Part shown: in pieces, positions 7,353-15,255 of the stretch
Layout: each line of letters begins with the position of its first letter
How positions within the stretch are numbered: position 1 is the stretch's first letter
Assembly: GCA_024636395.1 (NCBI GenBank)
Contig: JAGXHD010000160.1
Location: 1 to 26,825, forward strand
DNA length: 26,825 bases
Direction of reading: 5' to 3'
From: Sulfitobacter sp.
GTDB lineage: Bacteria; Pseudomonadota; Alphaproteobacteria; Rhodobacterales; Rhodobacteraceae
Position numbers and translations under genes: made by a program
Notes under the pieces: generated by a model
What the model saw: only the letters and a program-made list of their open reading frames with translations
Database searches by the model: none
What the model was told of the DNA's origin: nothing

Positions 7353-8728
7353 TAGGCAAACTCCGTTTGAGGGGAAAGGGCGGTGGTGAGGGCGGTGTGA
7401 AAATCCGAGAGATCAGGTGCGTCAGCCAGACCAAGAACCGCATTCACCGCGCTGTCTGCCGCATCGGTTCCCACGCCACCATAAGCTGCATTGGCGCAAA
7501 ATTTGGCAATCAGATCGGCACGGGACATCGGATTTTCGGGATCTCCCCAGGCAGCGGGGCAGTCCTTTTCATAGACCGTTCCATTTTTAAGCGACAGGCA
7601 AACGGCTGCTCCGTAAGCTTGGGGAAAGGCAGCATCCAATCGCGCGTCTTTTTCAAGCTGAACCAGCCTGCGCACAGCCAGTATCGCAGGGTCGGCCAGC
7701 GCGGGGCCTTCGAAATCAGCGATGGACGGCGCCCCTCGCATCAAAGCTGTGGCAACCGCGTGCTGCAAGCTGAACCGTGCGGCATCTGCGGTGCTGGGTT
7801 CAGGTGCATCGCAAAAATCCAGGGCTGCACCATAGGTTTTCACTGTGATCCGCTGCACCTCGTCGGGCGCGCCTTGCCAGCCCAGATCAAGCGCTGCGGA
7901 AATTGCCGGATGGGTATGGCGACAGGCTGCGAAAGGCTTGAAGCTCATCTGCGTGAGCGCCCAGTCATCCGGCGTGGTCAATGCGCTTTGGTCTGCATTG
8001 GGATAGTAGCTTGCAAAAAAGCCCAGATCTCCCGTCAGGATCGCTTTGGCGCCCGCAAATCCTGCTGCGGCCAGTTCGGCTGAAAAAACGCCCGCACGGG
8101 CGGCATGCGCGCATGCGAGTTGCTTGGAGAAGCCCGGCTCAAGTCGACACTGCCAGATGCCTGCGGCTTGCATGCCTGCCTGGCCCATTGCGTCGAGCAT
8201 GACCTCCGCACTCAGCTGTTTGAGGTCCGCGGCGGCTACGGCAGCGCCGAAAACGCCACAGGTCCCTGAATTGTAGAATGGTGTATAACCACCGGTCGCT
8301 GCCGCTTTGCCGATGCTCACGGCGGCCTCGTATCCGCGCGCAACAGCCGTCAGCAGCGCCGCGCCTGAGCTTTTTTCATGCAGCGCTGTTGCAAGTGCCG
8401 CCGCGCACACGGCATCGCCGGGATGCAGGATCGAGGCACGGTGCAGGTCGTCCATCTCAAGCACATTTCCGAGTGTGCCGAACGACAGGGCGGATGTCTG
8501 TGCTGGAAATAGGTGTGTCGAAAGGGCGGCTTGCAACAAGTGGCCTTCCGCGACGCCCTGCACCCGCTCCATGGATCTGGCTACCGGTGTGTGGCGCGCG
8601 GCAATGATGCAGCCGAGCCAGTCAAGCAACGTAATCGCCGCGCGACCGATCAAATCCGGCGCTACGGGGGAGCGGCAGATTTCAATCAGTTTTGATTCGA
8701 CTTCGTGGGTTTGGCGGGTCATTTGCAT
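7352..8728 (-). CDS. MmgE/PrpD family protein
   Basis: About 458 residues. Family members dehydrate or decarboxylate small tricarboxylates (2-methylcitrate dehydratase, cis-aconitate decarboxylase) or epimerise related acids. Landmarks are an N-terminal helical segment with LLDWLGCIIAA, then YTPFYNSGTCGVFGAAVAAA, AMGQAGMQAAGIW, and a Cys/His-containing segment FKPFAACRHTHPAISA in the second half. The start is uncertain. ATG 8728 and ATG 8722 are possible, while GGAGGA at 8745-8750 sits 10 bases before an in-frame TTG at 8734, which may be the true start. It is the first gene of the leftward operon. A 10-base motif shared with the gntR upstream region covers the start codons. Confidence 0.82.
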   Translation of the reverse strand: MQMTRQTHEVESKLIEICRSPVAPDLIGRAAITLLDWLGCIIAARHTPVARSMERVQGVAEGHLLQAALSTHLFPAQTSALSFGTLGNVLEMDDLHRASILHPGDAVCAAALATALHEKSSGAALLTAVARGYEAAVSIGKAAATGGYTPFYNSGTCGVFGAAVAAADLKQLSAEVMLDAMGQAGMQAAGIWQCRLEPGFSKQLACAHAARAGVFSAELAAAGFAGAKAILTGDLGFFASYYPNADQSALTTPDDWALTQMSFKPFAACRHTHPAISAALDLGWQGAPDEVQRITVKTYGAALDFCDAPEPSTADAARFSLQHAVATALMRGAPSIADFEGPALADPAILAVRRLVQLEKDARLDAAFPQAYGAAVCLSLKNGTVYEKDCPAAWGDPENPMSRADLIAKFCANAAYGGVGTDAADSAVNAVLGLADAPDLSDFHTALTTALSPQTEFA

Positions 8729-8731
8729 ACA
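8722..8731. promoter_or_regulatory. TTTGCATACA element at the start of the leftward operon
   Basis: TTTGCATACA on the plus strand overlaps the probable start codons of the MmgE/PrpD gene. The reverse complement of the 233-244 near-palindrome contains the same ten bases. Occurrence at the heads of both convergent operons, one of which encodes the GntR regulator, supports a regulator site. The position over the start codon is unusual for a repressor site, so chance remains possible. Confidence 0.4.
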
Positions 8732-8881
8732 CAATGTTCGGAAATCCTCCCTAAATGGGATCAATATCGCCCAAAGATCAAGCATTTTTTGAACAAAAGG
8801 CTTGGATTTTCGGGCTAATAAATTGCACAAACACATGTTTATAATGGTAATTTATCGAATATAGGCGGCGGTGCAAAATTG

Positions 8882-8893
8882 TTTTTGCAAAAA
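8882..8893. repeat. 12-base perfect palindrome TTTTTGCAAAAA
   Basis: The sequence is identical to its reverse complement. It overlaps the -35 element of the candidate rightward promoter. The flanking TGCAAAA (8872-8878) pairs with TTTTGCA (8883-8889), making a second overlapping dyad. A repressor site over the promoter is possible, but no specific regulator can be named. Confidence 0.4.
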
Positions 8894-8913
8894 TTAATTT
8901 TTGTCGACATAAT
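8885..8913 (+). promoter_or_regulatory. Candidate sigma-70 promoter for the ABC transporter operon
   Basis: TTGCAA (8885-8890) and CATAAT (8908-8913) are separated by exactly 17 bases. They match the TTGACA/TATAAT consensus at 4 of 6 and 5 of 6 positions. Transcription would begin near 8920 and give a leader of about 135 bases before the GTG at 9055. Confidence 0.4.
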
Positions 8914-8928
8914 TCTTGCAACTGCATC

Positions 8929-8980
8929 ACAGTATTTCAAGGCGGTGGCTCCGCTGATCGGGAGTTGGCGGCAATACTGT
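8929..8980. repeat. 8-bp inverted repeat in the ABC operon leader
   Basis: ACAGTATT at 8929-8936 and AATACTGT at 8973-8980 are exact inverse complements, 36 bases apart. The interval contains the smaller hairpin GCGG-TGGCT-CCGC. It lies downstream of the candidate promoter, so it could be leader RNA structure or a pair of operator half-sites. Confidence 0.4.
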
Positions 8981-9054
8981 AGATAAATTCGGCGTCCAAG
9001 CCGGGCAGCAAACACTCCGCCTTTACCGGGTCGGACCAACAGGAGAGACATGCC

Positions 9055-10218
9055 GTGAATCAAGCTGAATTCAATCGTCGTCAATTTATTGCCCTGATGG
9101 GCGCTGCGACCGCCGCCAGTGGTTTCGGCACTATGGCGCATGCACAAGAAGCCCTTAAGCTCTGGGCGCCGGGCATCGCGAAGGTCGGGGCGCAAGACTG
9201 GTCCGACATGGAGGCGCAGTCGGGCGTCGGGATCAATGCCATCGCAAAATCCGCGCGTGCAGACGAGTCGATCCAGAAGATGGTCGTCGGAGATGGTAAC
9301 GCCCTCTACGACGCGATGACAGACAATGGCGGCGGCATGGAGGATGCGCTGGCATCACAGGGCGCTATCGCCGAATTGGATCCGTCCCGCATCCCGAACT
9401 GGGGCAACATGCTTCCCAGCTACCGCGAAGGCGGGGCCTCTGCCGATACGATCCGGTACGACGGGAAGGTATTCGCGGTACCCTACATATCAAACGCTGA
9501 CAGCCTTGCCTTTAATTATGCCGAAATCGGCGAAGAGCTGAACAGCTGGGAAGCGCTTTTCGATAGCCAGTTCCGTGGCCGCGCTGCGATGCAGAACGAT
9601 TTTGGCCCCACACTCACCAACACCGCGATTTATCTAAAGCAGTCCGGAAAGGGCAGCATCGACAACCCCTCCGACATGACGGAAGACGAAGTGCGGCAAA
9701 CTGCAGAGTTCCTGATCGCGCTCAAAAAGAAGGGCCACTTCCGGACCTTCTGGGATGGTGTGCAGAACGGCGCTGACCTTTTGTCATCCGAGGAAGTTCT
9801 GGTCTCGTCTTGCTGGGAAGTGATCCAGATTTTCGCGGCGCGCAAGAATGGCCAGGATATCCGTTACGGCACCATGAAAGAGGGACATCAGTCGTGGAAC
9901 AACGTTCTGATGCTGACCCGCGGCGGACAGGAACGCGGCATGGAAGACGCGTTTTATTCTCTGGCCAATGTGTACCTGAGCCCGTGGTTCGGTGCGCGCA
10001 CACTGGCGGGTCTCGGGTTTACGCCACAGATGGAAGGAGTGACGGAATACGTGGATGCCAATCCCGAAGAATTCGATGCGGATACGCGCGCATTGATGCT
10101 GGACCGGTTGGAGCGCAAACAGGCGCGGCGCATGGTGGCGGGCAATTCATGGCAGAATGTTTTCCCGACGAATATGCGGGCGTATCAGGATTGGTGGTCA
10201 CAGGTTCAGGCCGCTTGA
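9055..10218 (+). CDS. ABC transporter extracellular solute-binding protein, Tat-exported (PotD-like)
   Basis: 387 residues. The N-terminus is a twin-arginine signal: NRRQFIALMG (R8, R9), a hydrophobic stretch, then an AHAQ cleavage site near residue 30. The mature part is a type-II periplasmic binding protein of the spermidine/putrescine group (SBP_bac_8 type). The GTG start at 9055 is supported by AGGAGA 9-10 bases upstream; a nearby ATG is out of frame. It heads a seven-gene rightward run with two PotB/PotC-like permeases and a PotA-like ATPase. Ligands in this family include polyamines, opines and other small charged molecules. The CoA-transferase and dehydrogenase downstream suggest a carboxylate-containing ligand. 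Confidence 0.87.
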   Translation: MNQAEFNRRQFIALMGAATAASGFGTMAHAQEALKLWAPGIAKVGAQDWSDMEAQSGVGINAIAKSARADESIQKMVVGDGNALYDAMTDNGGGMEDALASQGAIAELDPSRIPNWGNMLPSYREGGASADTIRYDGKVFAVPYISNADSLAFNYAEIGEELNSWEALFDSQFRGRAAMQNDFGPTLTNTAIYLKQSGKGSIDNPSDMTEDEVRQTAEFLIALKKKGHFRTFWDGVQNGADLLSSEEVLVSSCWEVIQIFAARKNGQDIRYGTMKEGHQSWNNVLMLTRGGQERGMEDAFYSLANVYLSPWFGARTLAGLGFTPQMEGVTEYVDANPEEFDADTRALMLDRLERKQARRMVAGNSWQNVFPTNMRAYQDWWSQVQAA

Positions 10219-10224
10219 TCTGAC

Positions 10225-11139
10225 ATGACATCTGCACTGAGCAATGCGACTGGCGGAGTCACTCCCGCCAAGTCGGTGCCCCTTGCGTCCCGCGAAAGGC
10301 TTGCCTACTGGGCCTTTCGCGCGCCGCTAATTTTTATGGTCCTCTTCTTCGCCATTCCCATGGCAATGACGGTCGTATTTTCCGTGTTCGAGCGTACGAT
10401 GTTCTGGATGGAGCCGGGTTTCACCCTGCAAGCCTACGAGAACTTCTTTTTCTCCGCGCGGCTGACGAATTTTCTGAACTCGATGAAGTATTCGCTGATC
10501 TCCGTGGTGATCTGCTTCATCCTCGGGTTTCCGATCGCGGTTTTTGTGCGCAAGTCCATCCCGCTCGTGGCACAGCATCGTGTCGTGCTGCTCTTCATCC
10601 TGCCGTTCATGGTGTCGGAGATTATTCGCGTGTTTGCGCTGCGCCCCGTCTTGCAGCGCAATGGCCTGCTCAACACCACCCTGACGAATTTGGGCATCAT
10701 CGACGAGCCGATTACAGCACTGCTCTACACCCATACGGGCGTCGTAATCGGTGAGGTGATGTCGTTTCTGCCATTTATTATCTTCTCAGGTTTCCTCGCG
10801 ATGGAGGCCGTGCCGAAATTCATTTTCGAGGTCTGTGATGATTTGGGTGTGGGTCCATGGCGGCGCTTCAAGGATGTGATCCTGCCACTCGCGGCTCCGG
10901 GAATATTCGCGGGCTCTGTCTTTATTTTCGTGAATGGTCTGGGCGTCGCCTTGCTGCCGAACATTCTGGGCGGAGCAGGGGCAGTCAACGCGGGCCTCAT
11001 CGCGACACAGGCAATCTCGGCGCTTGATTTTCCACTCGCGATGGCGGTCAGCGCCATCATGATGGCCACGCTGATGACGCTTTTGTGGATCGGGCACAGG
11101 CTGTTTGACCTTACCAAGATCCTGACGCCGCTAAGCTGA
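10225..11139 (+). CDS. ABC transporter permease, PotB-like
   Basis: 304-residue inner-membrane permease with about six membrane segments. The first (APLIFMVLFFAIPMAMTVVF) begins near residue 33. The cytoplasmic EAA coupling loop is visible in the second half as the segment around CDDLGVGPWRRFKDVILPLA, with the conserved Gly and the ILPLAAPGI end. It starts 6 bases after the binding-protein stop. It should pair with the next permease as a heterodimeric channel for the solute captured by the Tat-exported protein. Confidence 0.88.
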   Translation: MTSALSNATGGVTPAKSVPLASRERLAYWAFRAPLIFMVLFFAIPMAMTVVFSVFERTMFWMEPGFTLQAYENFFFSARLTNFLNSMKYSLISVVICFILGFPIAVFVRKSIPLVAQHRVVLLFILPFMVSEIIRVFALRPVLQRNGLLNTTLTNLGIIDEPITALLYTHTGVVIGEVMSFLPFIIFSGFLAMEAVPKFIFEVCDDLGVGPWRRFKDVILPLAAPGIFAGSVFIFVNGLGVALLPNILGGAGAVNAGLIATQAISALDFPLAMAVSAIMMATLMTLLWIGHRLFDLTKILTPLS

Positions 11140-11148
11140 GGTAGCAAA

Positions 11149-12033
11149 GTGAACGAATATGAAAACCCTTGGCTCCACAGGCTGAAATGGACGTACCTGC
11201 TGATCGTGGTGCTGACGCTGATGATCCCCGTCCTCTATGTGATGTACATCTCGTTCAACGCCAACGGCTTTGGTGCGAACGAATATGTCTTTACGCTTGA
11301 ATGGTACGGATTAATCCTGTCGGACGAGATCTTGATCGGCGCGTTGCGGTGGACCATGACGCTCGCGGTTGTGGTGACGGTGATTGCAGTGCCAATGGCG
11401 CTGTTGGCCGCGAAATACTATAAAACCGCCGATAACAAGCTCTTCGTGGTGTTTCTGCTGCTCGCGCCTCTGTTCGTTCCACCCGACATTTTGGGCTCGG
11501 CACTTCTGGTCTCCTTCAAAAACCTCAATGCCGTGTTCATCTGGGTAGGTAACGGTTTGGGGACGAGCATGTTCGACAGCTGGTTTCGTCTCAGCTTCAT
11601 GACCGCCACGATCGGGCTCATCATCTACACCATCCCTTATTCCTTCGTCGTCATCCTGATCACGATGGGCCGCTACCGCAATGAGCAGACCGAGGCGGCA
11701 CGCGCCTGCGGGGCGAACGGTTGGCGCGCGTTCTGGGATATCGAGTTTCCCCAAATCCGCGCCGGTGTGTTCTCCGCCTGCGCCTTCACCGTGATCCTTG
11801 TGTTTAACGAATACACCCGTACCAGCCTGCTGAAGGGTGGCTTCGATACCTTCACCACCGTGCTGATCAGCCAGATGCTCAACACGGGCATGTCCGCGCA
11901 AAGCTATGCGATGTCTGCGCTCATCAGCTTCGTCGCGATCGCCGTTATCGGCTCGATCATCCTTATCACTCTCATCCGGGCTGAAACTTTGGCGCGCATC
12001 GCACGCGGCAAGCCAGAGCCGGCAACGTCATGA
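11149..12033 (+). CDS. ABC transporter permease, PotC-like
   Basis: 294-residue permease with six predicted membrane segments. The EAA loop reads EQTEAARACGANGWRAFWDI and continues into the EFPQIRAG segment, as in PotC-type proteins. The start is GTG 11149 with GAGGTAG upstream. It ends with ATGA overlap onto the ATPase gene (stop 12031-12033, ATG 12030). It forms the second half of the transmembrane channel with the upstream permease. Confidence 0.88.
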   Translation: MNEYENPWLHRLKWTYLLIVVLTLMIPVLYVMYISFNANGFGANEYVFTLEWYGLILSDEILIGALRWTMTLAVVVTVIAVPMALLAAKYYKTADNKLFVVFLLLAPLFVPPDILGSALLVSFKNLNAVFIWVGNGLGTSMFDSWFRLSFMTATIGLIIYTIPYSFVVILITMGRYRNEQTEAARACGANGWRAFWDIEFPQIRAGVFSACAFTVILVFNEYTRTSLLKGGFDTFTTVLISQMLNTGMSAQSYAMSALISFVAIAVIGSIILITLIRAETLARIARGKPEPATS

Positions 12034-13151
12034 CACATGGAACCTCAACAATGACCGACCAGACCGCCCCGGCCGTAGAAGTGCGCAATCTCTCGAAAAG
12101 CTATGGGGATTTCGTAGCACTTAAAGACGTCAATCTGACGATCGCGGCGGGAGAGTATTTTGTTCTACTTGGCCCGTCGGGGGGCGGTAAGACGACCCTG
12201 CTGCGCACGATCGGCGGTTTTCAAAGACCAACGAGCGGTGAGATCCTGCTGCATGGCAAAAGTGTGGGCCATCTGCCGCCCGACAAGCGACCCACTACGA
12301 TGGTGTTTCAGGCCTACGCCCTCTTTCCGCATATGACCGTTTTACAGAATGTTGGCTACGGGCTCAAAGTTGCGGGTCTGCCCAAGGCGCAGATCGCTGA
12401 GAAAGTGGATCAGGCACTGGAGCAGGTCGGGCTGAAGCAATTCGAAAAGCGCAAACCTCACGAGCTATCGGGTGGGCAGCAACAGCGTGTGCAACTGGCG
12501 CGCGCCATCGTATTGGACCGCGATATCCTTCTGCTCGACGAGCCTCTCGCCGCACTAGATGCGCAATTGCGCAAGGATATGTGCCTCGAGCTGAAGCATC
12601 TTCAGGAGAAAGTGGGCATTACCTTCATTCACGTCACGCACAATCAGGAGGAGGCGATGACGGTCGCCGACCGCATCGCTCTGATCGCCACTGGTGATCT
12701 GGTGGAAGTGGGCCGTGCGCGGGACATTTACCGCGCGCCGGAAAAATCATTTACCGCCGGGTTTGTCGGAGAAAACAATATTCTCAAAGGCAAAGCGCTG
12801 GAGGTGAACGGTACTGCGGCAACTGTCGATGTGGCGGGATCGAAGCTGCGCATCGACACGCGCGGCCTCTTGGTGCAGGCGGGGCAGGAGCTTATCCTGT
12901 CGATCCGCTCGGAATGTGTGGCGCTTGAGCACGCGGAGGGCGCAGAACCGCCCGCTGATGGCATGTCGATCATGGGCTCGTACGACGAGTCCGTTTATCT
13001 TGGCCTCACAACATCGCATCTGGTCCGTTTGCCCGACGGCACCGAGATGATCAGCCGCGTGATAGCGGACGCGGACGAAACACTACCCCAGAACGGCGCG
13101 CCCGTGCGGCTCCACTGGAAGCCCAGCGATATCAGGATGCACATACAATGA
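12030..13151 (+). CDS. ABC transporter ATP-binding protein, PotA-like
   Basis: 373-residue ATPase that energises the import complex. Walker A GPSGGGKTT is at residues 48-56, the Q-loop at MVFQAYALFP, the signature LSGGQ at 146-150, Walker B ILLLDE at 166-171 and the switch His204 in HVTHNQ. The C-terminal third (from about residue 240) is a TOBE-type regulatory domain, as in PotA/FbpC. ATG 12030 overlaps the permease stop; an ATG at 12051 is an alternative start. Its own stop overlaps the ATG of the deacetylase-fold gene by 4 bases. Confidence 0.92.
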   Translation: MTHGTSTMTDQTAPAVEVRNLSKSYGDFVALKDVNLTIAAGEYFVLLGPSGGGKTTLLRTIGGFQRPTSGEILLHGKSVGHLPPDKRPTTMVFQAYALFPHMTVLQNVGYGLKVAGLPKAQIAEKVDQALEQVGLKQFEKRKPHELSGGQQQRVQLARAIVLDRDILLLDEPLAALDAQLRKDMCLELKHLQEKVGITFIHVTHNQEEAMTVADRIALIATGDLVEVGRARDIYRAPEKSFTAGFVGENNILKGKALEVNGTAATVDVAGSKLRIDTRGLLVQAGQELILSIRSECVALEHAEGAEPPADGMSIMGSYDESVYLGLTTSHLVRLPDGTEMISRVIADADETLPQNGAPVRLHWKPSDIRMHIQ

Positions 13152-14062
13152 CCCCCATAAACTCCAATCCCCGCATTCCTTTCCAGATGTCCAGTGACCG
13201 CGCGCCGCTGTCAGGGCCAGGGGGCAAGAACCTCATCGTTCACATAGCCATGAACATTGAGTATTGGCCTATCGAGCGGCCAATGCCGCGCGGCATTATC
13301 CCCCCGCCACACGGTGCTACCCCCGCGCCGCCCGACGTACCGAACTTTTCTTGGGTCGAATACGGCATGCGGTGCGGGATGCCGCGCATCCTGAAAATGC
13401 TGGAGGCCAAGGGCCTGCCATGTTCCGCGTTTATGAATGCGCAGGTGGCCGATGGTTATCCTACGCTGACGCGGGCCGTGGTCGATGCGGGCTGGGAGCT
13501 TGTAGGGCACGGTTGGTTCCAGCAGTCGCTCAAGCAGGCGGAGGACGAAACGGATGTCATCCGCCGCAGCCTCGACCGTCTTGAGCAAGCGGGGGGAACC
13601 CGGCCACGCGCGTGGCTTGGGCCGGGCCTCGGGGAAACGGCCGATACCCCAGACATCCTGAAAGCTGAAGGGATCGAGTTCCTGCATGACTGGGTGCTGG
13701 ATGATCTGCCGGTCTGGATGAAGACGAAACATGGCCCCCTGATTGGCCTGCCGTACACCTTCGAGCTGAACGACGTTCCTGTATACGCGATCCAGAGCGG
13801 CTCCACCGATGAATATCTCAAGCGCGTTCAGGCAACGCTCGCGATGCTCGAGCAAGAGCTGGCAACGCAGCCGCGGGTTCTGACCCTCGCGCTGCACCCG
13901 CATATCATCGGTGTGCCGCATATCGCGCACCAACTCGACCAAGCGCTCGATCTGCTCGCTGCGCGAGACGATACGGTTTTCATGACGTCCAGCACATTGG
14001 GAGACTGGTTCAAATCTGCCGATCCAGACGGTGGTGCCCGCGTGATGGAGTTTGATACATGA
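13148..14062 (+). CDS. Polysaccharide deacetylase-fold protein (PuuE-like), incomplete metal triad
   Basis: 304 residues of the NodB/PuuE-like carbohydrate-esterase 4 fold. The N-terminal motif is HIAMNIEYW (residues 32-40), where NodB enzymes have two aspartates. The second motif is VGHGWFQQ (His121), where the second His of HxxxH is replaced by Gln125. The Zn triad of true deacetylases is therefore missing, as in PuuE-type allantoinases and related amidohydrolases. The gene is coupled on both sides by ATGA overlaps, to the ABC ATPase and the CaiB gene, so it probably acts on the imported solute. Hydrolysis of a small amide or cyclic compound is more likely than polysaccharide work; this is inference. 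Confidence 0.8.
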   Translation: MTPINSNPRIPFQMSSDRAPLSGPGGKNLIVHIAMNIEYWPIERPMPRGIIPPPHGATPAPPDVPNFSWVEYGMRCGMPRILKMLEAKGLPCSAFMNAQVADGYPTLTRAVVDAGWELVGHGWFQQSLKQAEDETDVIRRSLDRLEQAGGTRPRAWLGPGLGETADTPDILKAEGIEFLHDWVLDDLPVWMKTKHGPLIGLPYTFELNDVPVYAIQSGSTDEYLKRVQATLAMLEQELATQPRVLTLALHPHIIGVPHIAHQLDQALDLLAARDDTVFMTSSTLGDWFKSADPDGGARVMEFDT

Positions 14063-15243
14063 CCCGCTCGTCTGCCCTCGGCCCGCTGCGCGTATTGGAT
14101 CTGTCACGCGTGCGCGCAGGCCCGGCGTGCTGCCGCGTTCTGGCCGATTTCGGCGCGGATGTGATCAAGATCGAAGCTCCTGTAGGCGCCGATCCCTCCG
14201 CGGGTGTCAACGGCGCGCGGCACGGATACGACATGCTCAATCTGCACCGCAACAAGCGCTCCTTGACCCTCAATCTCAAGGATCCAGACGGCCTCGCCAT
14301 TTTTATGCGGATGGTCGCGCAGGCGGACGTGGTGGTGGAGAATTTCCGCCCCGATGTGAAAGACCGGCTCGGCATCGCGTACGAGGATCTGGCGAAGGTG
14401 AACCCGCGCATCATTCTCGCGTCCATCTCCGGCTTTGGGCAGGATGGGCCCTATGCCAAGCGGGCAGGGTTTGACCAGATCGCCCAAGGCATGGGGGGGC
14501 TGATGGGCGTCACCGGTGATCCCGAGGCGGGGCCGATGCGCGCTGGTACGGCTGTCGCCGATCTGTCGTCGGGTCTGTTCGCGGCCATCGGTATCCTCGT
14601 GGCGCTACAGGAGCGGGCGATTTCCGGCATGGGCCAATGGGTGCAAAGCTCACTGCTCGAAGCGCAGATATCGCTCATGGATTTTCAGGCGGCACGCTAT
14701 CTGGTCGAGGGAGAGGTGCCCGAAAGCTCCGGCAACGACCATCCTTACGTCACGCCAATGGGTGTCGTCGCCACGAAAGACGGGCATATGAACCTCGGTG
14801 TCGGGAGCGACACGCAATGGCGTGCCCTGTGTGATCTCATTGGCCGAAGCGAGTGGGGCACCGATGCGAAATATGCGACTAACCCCGCGCGGTTTGAGCG
14901 TCGAAGCGATCTATGGAAGATGTTGGCACCGGTTTTCGCCCAGAAATCCACCACCGACTGGGTGGCAGCGCTCGAACGTGTCGGTGTGCCAGCAGGTCCG
15001 ATCTATAGAATGAACGAGGTTTTTGACGATCCACAAGTCCGGCACTCCGGCATTGCCGCTGCCATCCAGCACCCCGTTCGAGGTGAGACGAAGCTGGTGG
15101 GACAGCCGGTAAAACTCTCCCGCACGCCCGCCTCGATCTATGTAAGCGCGCCGGACGCGGGAGAGCACTCCGACGCGATCCTGACCGATCTTGGCCTGTC
15201 TTCTGACGAGATCGCCGATCTGCGCGCCCGCGACGTTATCTGA
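14059..15243 (+). CDS. CaiB/BaiF family CoA-transferase
   Basis: 394-residue class III CoA-transferase that moves CoA from a donor thioester to a free carboxylate. Landmarks are RVLDLSRVRAGP near the N-terminus, FGADVIKIE, NKRSLTLNLKDP, VVVENFRPDV, and the catalytic Asp168 in AGTAVADLSSG. The C-terminal part has VPAGPIYRMNEVFDDPQ, characteristic of the family. The ATG overlaps the previous stop (ATGA). The next gene, an acyl-CoA dehydrogenase, begins 12 bases after its stop. Pairing of the two suggests activation of an imported acid to its CoA ester followed by alpha,beta-oxidation. Confidence 0.9.
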   Translation: MTRSSALGPLRVLDLSRVRAGPACCRVLADFGADVIKIEAPVGADPSAGVNGARHGYDMLNLHRNKRSLTLNLKDPDGLAIFMRMVAQADVVVENFRPDVKDRLGIAYEDLAKVNPRIILASISGFGQDGPYAKRAGFDQIAQGMGGLMGVTGDPEAGPMRAGTAVADLSSGLFAAIGILVALQERAISGMGQWVQSSLLEAQISLMDFQAARYLVEGEVPESSGNDHPYVTPMGVVATKDGHMNLGVGSDTQWRALCDLIGRSEWGTDAKYATNPARFERRSDLWKMLAPVFAQKSTTDWVAALERVGVPAGPIYRMNEVFDDPQVRHSGIAAAIQHPVRGETKLVGQPVKLSRTPASIYVSAPDAGEHSDAILTDLGLSSDEIADLRARDVI

Positions 15244-15255
15244 AGGAATATTACC

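Larger units (their letters stand above)
8729..9054. other. Divergent regulatory region between MmgE/PrpD and ABC operons
   Basis: About 326 bases without a gene, AT-rich between 8730 and 8940. It holds the leader of the leftward operon, a TTTTTGCAAAAA palindrome (8882-8893), a candidate sigma-70 promoter facing right, an 8-bp inverted repeat (8929-8936 and 8973-8980) and the AGGAGA ribosome-binding site near 9040 for the binding-protein gene. Confidence 0.6.
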
